Shown here: one piece after another, positions 32,671 to 39,186 of the stretch
Position numbering within the stretch: position 1 is the stretch's first letter
Layout: each line of letters opens with the position of its first letter
Source of the DNA: Streptomyces sp. NBC_00820
GTDB taxonomy: Bacteria; Actinomycetota; Actinomycetes; Streptomycetales; Streptomycetaceae
Reading direction: 5' to 3'
Assembly: GCF_036347055.1 (NCBI RefSeq)
Contig: NZ_CP108882.1
Location: 7,428,001-7,492,000, forward strand
DNA length: 64,000 bases
Made by a program: the position numbers and the translations under genes
The notes under the pieces: model-generated
What the model was told of the DNA's origin: nothing
Database searches by the model: none
What the model saw: the letters and a program-made list of their open reading frames with translations, nothing else

Positions 32671-32695
32671 CCCGGAGCCGCAGTGCGGCTCCGGG
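32671..32695 (-). terminator. hairpin between precursor-peptide gene and export genes
   Basis: A perfect 11-bp stem (CCCGGAGCCGC with its complement, loop AGT) lies 24 bases after the peptide stop and 60 bases before the adaptor start. It probably acts as a partial terminator or RNA stabiliser, allowing more peptide mRNA than exporter mRNA, as in many bacteriocin operons. Confidence 0.6.
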
Positions 32696-32718
32696 ACTTC
32701 GGTCACACCGAGGTGCGA

Positions 32719-32934
32719 TCAGAGACCGGCGACCAGGCCGTTGACCGGGGCCACGTTCAGGCCGGTGACACCCTGGACGGTGCCGACGACCGAGTCGACC
32801 AGCGGGGTGACCGGGGCCACGCCGTTGACGACACCGGTGACGGTGTTGAGGGCGTTGAGGGACAGACCGCCGGAGACGTTGTCCAGCTCGGCGTCCGAGA
32901 TCTCGACGGTCTCAACCTGGGGGGTGGAGTTCAT
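32719..32934 (-). CDS. double-glycine-leader precursor peptide with cysteine-free core
   Basis: This 71-residue peptide begins with MNSTPQVETVEISDAELDNV and ends its leader at SGG (residues 21-23), the classic recognition pattern of C39 peptidases. The 48-residue core, starting LSLNALN, contains no Cys, Lys, Arg, His, Trp, Tyr or Phe. It is dominated by Val, Leu, Gly, Asn, Thr and Pro, with one Asp and one Gln. A motif VAPVxxLV occurs twice. It is the first gene of the export operon and is followed by a hairpin. Relatives may be annotated as type A2 lantipeptides, but a core without Cys cannot form lanthionine. It is probably an unmodified secreted bacteriocin or surface or signal peptide. 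Confidence 0.8.
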   Translation of the reverse strand: MNSTPQVETVEISDAELDNVSGGLSLNALNTVTGVVNGVAPVTPLVDSVVGTVQGVTGLNVAPVNGLVAGL

Positions 32935-33384
32935 GATGGAACTTCCCTTCGTATGGGTATTTCACAAGGGGGGAGCGGCCCCCTCTGGGGACAGATGGAC
33001 GGCCGCGACCGCAAGGCGCCGGACGCCCGTCTCCGGGAGCCCGGGGCGACCCCGCGGTGCGATGGATCAAAGCACGCACGCGGCGCCCGCTTCCAATCAA
33101 TCAAGCCCCTCACCAGGGAATTTGACTCATGTTCGGGCCTATCCGTGCAGGCGCGCGCACGACATGTCGGCGACTCCTTCACATGCTGTGCGGCTTCATC
33201 GCGTCGAATCGGCCGGCCGCCGTGCGGCGAATCCGGCACTCCGCGCCAAAGGAGTGTCCGGGAGTGTGCAAATGTGCAGATCTCCTGGTTCCGGTGACCT
33301 GCTTGGGTAGCCGGTGTGCAGATTCCCTGAAGCAAGCATTCCGCTACGCGATCGGAACAGACCGTTGTCGATCGGTAGCTGACC
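32935..33384. other. AT-richer promoter region of the peptide operon
   Basis: About 450 bases upstream of the precursor peptide have lower GC than the neighbours and hold no convincing gene. On the minus strand a TTGATTGATTGG element at about 33094-33105 could be part of a promoter. A Cys-rich plus-strand frame at 33129-33407 lacks Streptomyces third-position bias and is not called. Confidence 0.4.
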
Positions 33385-33514
33385 GTGTCCACCCGGAATT
33401 CGGATAGCCCGGGACCGTGTCCGCCTGGAATCGGGTCAGCCCGGGACCGTGTCCGATCGGGACCGTGTACGCCCGGAACCGTGTCCGCCCGGGACCGTGT
33501 ACGCCGGGGACCGG
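33385..33514. repeat. degenerate tandem repeat array (GACCGTGTCCGCCCGG-like)
   Basis: About six to seven variants of ACCGTGT(C/A)CGCCCGG occur in 130 bases, for example GGGACCGTGTCCG at 33412, 33443 and 33493 with diverged copies between. The array ends at the thioesterase stop codon. It has no coding character. It could be slippage-generated spacer DNA or a protein-binding array upstream of the peptide operon. Confidence 0.5.
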
Positions 33515-33928
33515 TCAGCCCAGGATCGCGTAGACCGTGCTCGCCCGCGCCGCGAGCGCACCTGACGCCGCGTCGCTCAGCGTGATGTCCGCGAACGCCG
33601 TCCGCCGGCCCAGCTTCGTCAGGACCGCCTCGACCAGGACGTCCGCACCGGTCACCGCCCGCTGGAAGGACGTCGACTGCTGAACGGTCGTCATCGGCAC
33701 GAAGGCACCCCGCGCGGCCGAGACCGCGATCACCGTCGCCGTGTCGGCGGCCGCCATCAGCGCCTGCCCCGACATCCCGCCGCCCTCCCGGGCCAGCCGG
33801 TCCGACCAGGGCAGCCGCAGGACCGCGCGGTCCTCGTCCACCGCCTCCACCGACAGCCCCAGATCGAGCACCCACGGGGCGAAGTTGGCGGAGAGGATCT
33901 TCTCGGCTTCGGCGCTGGTCATCGTCAT
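33515..33928 (-). CDS. PaaI-like hotdog-fold thioesterase
   Basis: This 137-residue protein has the hotdog acyl-CoA thioesterase pattern: a helix with LGLSVEAVDEDRAVLRLPWS, the central helix with GGGMSGQALMAAADTATVIAV (usual position of the catalytic acid, here Asp in ALMAAADTA), and strands VPMTTVQQSTSFQRAVTG and ADVLVEAVLTKLGRRTAFADITL. It probably hydrolyses an aromatic or short acyl-CoA in the cytoplasm. ATG 33928 or the second ATG at 33922 may be used; neither has a strong ribosome site. It is divergent from the secreted protease gene. Confidence 0.82.
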   Translation of the reverse strand: MTMTSAEAEKILSANFAPWVLDLGLSVEAVDEDRAVLRLPWSDRLAREGGGMSGQALMAAADTATVIAVSAARGAFVPMTTVQQSTSFQRAVTGADVLVEAVLTKLGRRTAFADITLSDAASGALAARASTVYAILG

Positions 33929-34112
33929 ACGGCGGAGTGTTCCCGGCGGCGGCGCACGACACACGGAGCACGGCCGATCGGCCGCGGCGCGCCGGCGGCC
34001 GGAAAACGGAATTGAACGCACCGCACGACTCGCCCGTACCTACAGCCATCCAGGCGCCCCCAGAACGACTGCCCGACACGGGCAGAGCCACGTCTCCAGG
34101 AGGTCGAGAAGT

Positions 34113-35570
34113 TTGAGTCACAAGCGAATGCCCAAGCGCAAGGCAGCGATAGCGGTGGGCGGTGTCGCGGCGCTCGGAGCGGCGGCTCTCCTGCTGCCCA
34201 ACGCCAACGCCTCGCAGGACAAGGCCTCGGAAGCGGCCGGCACCGCCAGGACCCTGAAGGCCGCGGACGCCTCGGACCTCGCCGCGCAACTGCAGAAGCT
34301 GCTCGGCGGCGCCTTCGCCGGCTCCTACTACGACAGCACCAGGCAGCAGCTGGTCGTCAACGTGGTCAGCGGCGACAACAACGTCATCGTGCAGGCGAAG
34401 AAGGCCGGTGCGGCGGTCCGCGAGGTCAGCAACAGCACCGCCGAACTCAGGGCCGCCGCGGGCACGCTGAAGAAGGAGGCGACCGTCCCGGGCACCGCCT
34501 GGGCCGTCGACCCGCGCACGAACAAGGTCGTCGTCACCGCCGACAGCACGGTGACCGGCACCCGCTGGAACCAGGTCGAGTCGACCGTGAAGAGCCTCGG
34601 TCCCGGCATGGCGACCCTCAAGAAGTCCGCCGGCACGTTCCGGACCTTCGTCTCGGGCGGCGACGCCATCTTCTCCCAGGTGCAGGGCGGCAGCGTGCGC
34701 TGCTCCCTCGGCTTCAACGTCACCGCCTCCGACGGCAGCCCCGCCTTCCTGACGGCCGGTCACTGCGGCGTCGCCGCCAAGCAGTGGTCCGACTCCGAGA
34801 CCGGGCAGCCGATCGCCACCGTGGACCAGGCCACCTTCCCGGGCAACGACTTCTCCCTGGTCAAGTACGACGACCCCAACACCCAGGCCCCGAGCGAGGT
34901 CAACACCGGCAACGGGCAGACCGTCCAGATCACCCAGGCGGCCGACGCCACGGTCGGTGAGAACGTGTTCCGGATGGGTTCCACCACCGGGCTGCACGAC
35001 GGCCAGGTCACCGGCCTCGACGCCACCGTCAACTTCCAGAGCGAGACCGACCCGAACGGCGTCGACACCGTCAACGGCCTCATCCAGACCGACGTCTGCG
35101 CCGAGCCCGGCGACAGCGGCGGCTCCCTGTTCACCCAGGACGGCGGCGCCGTCGGCCTCACCTCGGGCGGCAGCGGCGACTGCACGAGCGGCGGAGAGAC
35201 CTTCTTCCAGCCGGTCACCGCCGCCCTCCAGGCCACCGGCGCCACCCTCGGCGACGGCGGCGCCGCCGGAAACGGCGCGGGCGACGAGGCGGGTGCCGGG
35301 GATCAGGCGGGTGCAGGGGACCAGGCGGGCGCCGGGGATCAGGCGGGCACCGCCGACCCGTCGGCCTCGGCCGGGGACCAGTCCGGGGCGGGGGACCAGT
35401 CCGGGGCCGGCGATCAGTCCGGAGCCGGGGCCGGTGACCAGAACGCCGGATCGGCCGACCCGTCCGGCGCGGGCGGTGACCAGAGCGGCGCCGACGACGG
35501 CTCGGGCACCGGGGACCAGTACGGCGCGGGCACGGGCGACGGATCGTCGTCCGTGACGGGCACGCACTGA
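34113..35570 (+). CDS. streptogrisin-like S1 family secreted serine protease with repetitive tail
   Basis: This 485-residue preproprotease has a Sec signal (KRKAAIAVGGVAALGAAALLLPNANA), a propeptide, and a chymotrypsin-fold domain with triad His (LTAGHCG), Asp (NDFSLVKYDD) and Ser (EPGDSGGSLF). Six cysteines fit streptogrisin disulfides. After the catalytic domain comes a tail of about 100 residues built from GDQAGAG/GDQSGAG repeats rich in Gly, Asp, Ser and Ala, unusual for streptogrisins, possibly a wall-spanning spacer. TTG 34113 is chosen because AGGAGG precedes it by nine bases; ATG 34128 is the alternative. Confidence 0.93.
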   Translation: MSHKRMPKRKAAIAVGGVAALGAAALLLPNANASQDKASEAAGTARTLKAADASDLAAQLQKLLGGAFAGSYYDSTRQQLVVNVVSGDNNVIVQAKKAGAAVREVSNSTAELRAAAGTLKKEATVPGTAWAVDPRTNKVVVTADSTVTGTRWNQVESTVKSLGPGMATLKKSAGTFRTFVSGGDAIFSQVQGGSVRCSLGFNVTASDGSPAFLTAGHCGVAAKQWSDSETGQPIATVDQATFPGNDFSLVKYDDPNTQAPSEVNTGNGQTVQITQAADATVGENVFRMGSTTGLHDGQVTGLDATVNFQSETDPNGVDTVNGLIQTDVCAEPGDSGGSLFTQDGGAVGLTSGGSGDCTSGGETFFQPVTAALQATGATLGDGGAAGNGAGDEAGAGDQAGAGDQAGAGDQAGTADPSASAGDQSGAGDQSGAGDQSGAGAGDQNAGSADPSGAGGDQSGADDGSGTGDQYGAGTGDGSSSVTGTH

Positions 35571-35651
35571 GGCGCAGAGCGCACCGCGCAGAGTCCAGAG
35601 CGCCCAGCGCAACGGGCTCCGCTGACGGGCCGTGAAGCCGATCCGGCCCGT

Positions 35652-35680
35652 CGGCGGCCTCGGAGCTGGTGAGGCCGCCG
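35652..35680 (+). terminator. terminator hairpin after the secreted protease
   Basis: CGGCGGCCTC pairs perfectly with GAGGCCGCCG around a 9-base loop, about 80 bases after the protease stop codon. Confidence 0.55.
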
Positions 35681-35978
35681 GTCGAGACCCGGTGACAGCG
35701 TCCCGGAGGGACGTACCGCCCACCTTCCCTCCCCCGTGACCCCACGGGATCCGGAGGACAGGCCCTGGTGGTCGCCGTCTGCCCAGCTGATTCCCAGAAG
35801 GCGGAAGGGCAGCCGGCGGCCGCGGTGCCCCACCGAGCAGCGCTCCTGACCGAAGCAGGGTCGGCGGACGAACCCGGTCAGCCGCTCCGGCGATTGGCGC
35901 CCGTCGACCGTCGACCGTCGACCGGCGGCCGGCGGCCGGCGTCCGGTGCCGGGGGGCCGATTACCGGCGTTCGCCGGC
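35681..35978. other. intergenic region with short tandem repeats
   Basis: About 300 bases between convergent genes. A heptamer CCGTCGA is repeated three times at 35901-35921, followed by GGCGGCC repeats to 35940. No gene is supported. Confidence 0.4.
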
Positions 35979-38135
35979 TCAGCCGTCGCCCCGTGCCCGC
36001 AGGAGCAGCAGGGCCACGTCGTCCACCCGCTCCCGTGCCGCCACGCTGTGCCGGACGAGCTGGTCGGCGAGGGTCTCGAGCGGCAGGTCGCCGACTTCGG
36101 CGAGCAGGGCGCCGAGGCGGGCCACGGCGTGTTCGATGTCGACGCCGGGGGATTCCACGAGGCCGTCCGTGTAGAGGGCGAGGACCGAACCGGGAGGCAG
36201 GAAGACCTCGGTCGTCGGATAGGTCGCCCCCGAGTCGATGCCCAGCAGCGGGCCACCGGCCAGGTCCAGCACGCGCACCCGCCCATTGGGACGTCTGAGC
36301 AGCGGCGGCGGATGGCCCGCGCGCGCCATCACGGCCCGCCCCTGGGCCGGGTCGAGACGCAGGTACAGACAGCTGGCGAACAGCTCGGCGCCGAGGTCGA
36401 TGAGCAGCCGGTTGGTGCTGCGCATCACCTCCTGGGGCGGCTGGCCGACCGTGGTGTACGCCCGTACTCCCGTACGGATCTGCCCCATCAGCGCCGCCGC
36501 CGTCACGTTGTGCCCCTGTACGTCGCCGATCACCGCGGCCGCCTGCGGCCGCGCCGGCACCAGGTCGTAGAAGTCGCCGCCGATCTCCATCCCCTGCGTG
36601 GCGGGAAGATAGCGTGCGGCCGCCTCGACCCCGGGCGGCGGCACCAGCGAGTGCGGCAGCAGGGCGTCCTGGAGCCCGTGCGCGAGCTGCTTCTTGGCGT
36701 CGTACAGCTGGGCGCGCTCCAGCGCCTGCGCGATCAGGCCGCCGAGGCTGGTCAGGACGGCGCGCTCGTCCGCGGGGAAGCAGCGCGGCTCGGCGTACGC
36801 GAGCACACACGTCCCCACCGGCCGTCCGGACACGATCAGCGGCAGGTAGGCCCAGGCCGAGAACCCGTCGGGCGCCTCGTGCGCGCGGTGCCGGCCGGGG
36901 TACTGCCGGCGCAGGTGCTCGATCGATCCGAAGAAGGCCGGCACCCCGCTGCTGAGGGCCTGCGCGCCCGGAGTGGGCTCGCTGAGCGGCAGCCCGTCGA
37001 ACCGCCGCACGACACGCGGATCCGGATAACCCCGGTGCCCCAGCACATGCAGCCGCCCGCCGCGCGAGCCGAGGACGACGAGCGCCTGGCTGCCGACCGC
37101 CGGGACGACCTCGTCGGCCACCAGCTGCACCACGTCCTCGACCCCCACCGCCTCGGTGAGCGCCCCGGCCAGGCTCAGCACCTGAGAGATGGTCACCAGC
37201 CGTGCGGGCCCCACGCCCGGCTGCGCCGCCTCCTGTCGCAGCTCCGTCACCGCCCGGATCCTGGCGATGCGCACGCTCAGCCCGGTCGTGCTCGGATACA
37301 GCCGGAACGAGAGCCATTCGCCCGGCGGACGCAGCGCCACGAACGAGGTCACCCGCTGGCTGATCAGCGCGTCCCGGTAACGCTCCTCGTACGCCGGGTC
37401 GCTCAGCCACGGCACCGACACCCACGGCAGCGTGCCCAGCAGCTCCCCGGGCGACCGGCCGAGCAGCTCGGCGGCCGCCGCGTTGGTGAAGCCGATCCGG
37501 CCGTGCAGGTCCAGCGACAGCAGCCCGTACGGCAGCCGGGACACCATCCGCGCCGCCTCCAGCGAACCCAGCGACCCCGGCGTGCCCACGGTGCCCGACG
37601 TGGGCAGCGCGAGCAGGTCGGGCTCCGGGCCGGCCGGCCGTCGCTCCGCGGTGGCCCGCTCCAGCAGCAGGGCCAGCTGGTCGCACGCCGTCGTCAGATG
37701 CTCGCGGTCGCGGCCGGACAGCTCCGGACGCGCTCCCGGCCAGGTCATGAACACGGCGCCGTACACCGTGTCCGCCGTCGCCACGGGCACCGCGGCCAGC
37801 GCGAAGGGGTACGGCAGCACCACGGCGATCCGCGGGAAGCGGCGCGCCATCTCCTGCTCGCCGCTCACCCACACCAGCCGCCGCTCCCGGGCCGCCTGCG
37901 CGACCGGGACCGGCGCGCTGAGCCCGACCCGCTCCCAGGGCGCGACGAACGTGCGGGGCATGCCCGCCATGACGGCCATCTCCAGGACCCGTTCCCCGGG
38001 CTTGAGCAGATAGACCGCGCCGGAGTGCGCGCGCACCTCCCGCATCATCGCGGCCAAGGTGATCGACAGCAGCGGCCCGTCGGCCGGCGCCGTGCCGGCC
38101 GCCGGTGCCCACGCGGGCCCCGGCTCGTCGGACAC
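35979..38135 (-). CDS. GAF-PAS-GAF sensor with SpoIIE-type PP2C phosphatase
   Basis: This protein of about 718 residues has a first GAF-like domain (about 20-160), a PAS domain (RLPYGLLSLDLHGRIGFTNAAAAELLGRSPGELLG), a second GAF domain (about 310-480) and a SpoIIE/RsbU phosphatase domain (YLPATQGMEIGGDFYDL, VIGDVQGHNVTAAALMGQ, YTDGLVESPGVDIEHAVARL, ERVDDVALLLLR). The metal-binding Asp residues in GGDFYD, GDVQGH and DD are present. It should dephosphorylate an anti-anti-sigma protein, linking a cytoplasmic signal to partner switching. GTG 38135 is preferred because GAGGAGG precedes it by about eight bases. It is divergent from ramR. Confidence 0.9.
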   Translation of the reverse strand: MSDEPGPAWAPAAGTAPADGPLLSITLAAMMREVRAHSGAVYLLKPGERVLEMAVMAGMPRTFVAPWERVGLSAPVPVAQAARERRLVWVSGEQEMARRFPRIAVVLPYPFALAAVPVATADTVYGAVFMTWPGARPELSGRDREHLTTACDQLALLLERATAERRPAGPEPDLLALPTSGTVGTPGSLGSLEAARMVSRLPYGLLSLDLHGRIGFTNAAAAELLGRSPGELLGTLPWVSVPWLSDPAYEERYRDALISQRVTSFVALRPPGEWLSFRLYPSTTGLSVRIARIRAVTELRQEAAQPGVGPARLVTISQVLSLAGALTEAVGVEDVVQLVADEVVPAVGSQALVVLGSRGGRLHVLGHRGYPDPRVVRRFDGLPLSEPTPGAQALSSGVPAFFGSIEHLRRQYPGRHRAHEAPDGFSAWAYLPLIVSGRPVGTCVLAYAEPRCFPADERAVLTSLGGLIAQALERAQLYDAKKQLAHGLQDALLPHSLVPPPGVEAAARYLPATQGMEIGGDFYDLVPARPQAAAVIGDVQGHNVTAAALMGQIRTGVRAYTTVGQPPQEVMRSTNRLLIDLGAELFASCLYLRLDPAQGRAVMARAGHPPPLLRRPNGRVRVLDLAGGPLLGIDSGATYPTTEVFLPPGSVLALYTDGLVESPGVDIEHAVARLGALLAEVGDLPLETLADQLVRHSVAARERVDDVALLLLRARGDG

Positions 38136-38367
38136 GCCGACCACCTCCTCGCCCGGCCGCGCGTCGCCTCCAGGATGTCAAGGCTCCCTCGTGGGGGCGC
38201 GCCGCGCACGGCGAGCGCCGGCCGCACGCCGCGTCCGCCCCCCTGACCTGCGGCGACCTTTTCGCGGCGTGTGCGCGCGGGTACTTCGCGCGGGCTGGGC
38301 CGATGCCCTGGAATCCGAAGCGTGCGACGGCACACAAGCGCCCTGTGTGCGCCCCCGCGCCTCCTTA

Positions 38368-38377
38368 TGGCCGGTTC
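38368..38377 (+). promoter_or_regulatory. match to the AdpA binding consensus upstream of ramR
   Basis: TGGCCGGTTC fits the AdpA consensus TGGCSNGWWY at every position and lies about 200 bases before the ramR start. In S. griseus AdpA activates amfR directly, so the site is plausible here. A single 10-base degenerate match can also occur by chance. Confidence 0.45.
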
Positions 38378-38490
38378 TCCGCGCCCGCGAAGGGAAATGG
38401 CATCCAAGAATGGGGCACGCGCTCAACATCCGATTGCGCGAGTGCGGCGCCACAGGGAAGGAGCACGGCGCGGTACGGGCCGAGGCCACG

Positions 38491-38560
38491 CGGAACGACC
38501 TGGAACGACCTGGAACGACCTGGAACGACTCAGTACGACTCCGTACGAGCTGGTACGGCG
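38491..38560. repeat. phased 10-bp direct repeats upstream of ramR
   Basis: Seven consecutive 10-base units share the frame nnGnACGann: CGGAACGACC, TGGAACGACC twice, TGGAACGACT, CAGTACGACT, CCGTACGAGC and TGGTACGGCG. They end 17 bases before the ramR GTG. The spacing of about one helical turn puts every unit on the same face of DNA, as expected for cooperative protein binding or a bent leader. They may instead lie in the transcribed leader. Confidence 0.6.
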
Positions 38561-38577
38561 AACCTAGGGGGCGGCAA

Positions 38578-39186
38578 GTGATAAGGGTGCTTCTGGTGCA
38601 GGACGCGTGTCTGGTGCGATCGGTGCTGGCGGAATGGCTGCGGCGGGAACCCGGCCTCCATGTGGACGACACGCCGTGGCGCGGCGTGTCCGCGCGGGTG
38701 CGGTCGTTATGTCCGGACGTGTGTGCGGCCGACCTGGACTGTGCCGAGGGCCACGGCGTGCCGCCGCTCGCCGACCTGTGTCCGGCGGGCATGGGCGGAC
38801 AGCCCCCGGCGCTCGTGGTGCTCGCCAGCGCGCACCGGCCCGGACTGCTGAAGCGGGCGGCCGAGGCGGGGGCGCAGGGCTTCGTGGACAAGGCGGGCTC
38901 GCCGGAGCGGCTGGTGCGCGCGATCCGCGGAGTTGCGGCGGGGAAACGTTTCGTCGATGCCTCGCTGGGCTTCGGTTTCCTGCAGGCGACGCAGATACCG
39001 CTGACCAGACGTGAGCTGAGCGTACTGAGCCTGGCGGCCGGGGGAGCGTCCATCGCGGAGATAGCGGGGAGCCTGCACCTGTCCCACGGCACGGTCCGCA
39101 ACTACATGGCGGCGATCACCCGCAAGACGGGCGCCCGCAATCGCATCGACGCGATACGGATATCGCAGGGGGAGGGGTGGCTGTGA
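38578..39186 (+). CDS. ramR: RamR/AmfR response regulator for SapB/AmfS biosynthesis
   Basis: This 202-residue protein has the RamR/AmfR length. The N-terminal receiver-like domain starts IRVLLVQDACLVRSVLAEWL, with Asp9, Asp52 and a Lys in FVDKAG. The C-terminal LuxR-type helix-turn-helix reads LTRRELSVLSLAAGGASIAEIAGSLHLSHGTVRNYMAAI. It should activate the ramCSAB operon next door. GTG 38578 follows AGGGGGCGG. Codon 44 is TTA (38707-38709), the rare Leu codon read by the bldA tRNA, so translation should depend on bldA. No histidine kinase is adjacent. It converges with ramB, with no bases between the two stop codons. Confidence 0.9.
   Translation: MIRVLLVQDACLVRSVLAEWLRREPGLHVDDTPWRGVSARVRSLCPDVCAADLDCAEGHGVPPLADLCPAGMGGQPPALVVLASAHRPGLLKRAAEAGAQGFVDKAGSPERLVRAIRGVAAGKRFVDASLGFGFLQATQIPLTRRELSVLSLAAGGASIAEIAGSLHLSHGTVRNYMAAITRKTGARNRIDAIRISQGEGWL

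Noticed and set aside
32719..32934. calling the GG-leader peptide a lantipeptide
   Set aside because: The core has no Cys and the operon has no lanthionine synthetase. Dehydration by a remote enzyme is possible, but thioether rings are not.
33129..33407. 92-codon Cys-rich plus-strand frame (eight Cys) upstream of the exported peptide
   Set aside because: Third codon positions are only slightly above half G or C, far from the bias of real genes here, and the region looks like promoter DNA for the opposite strand.
33385..33514. CRISPR-like array
   Set aside because: The units are degenerate, irregularly spaced, lack unique spacers of constant length and have no cas genes nearby.
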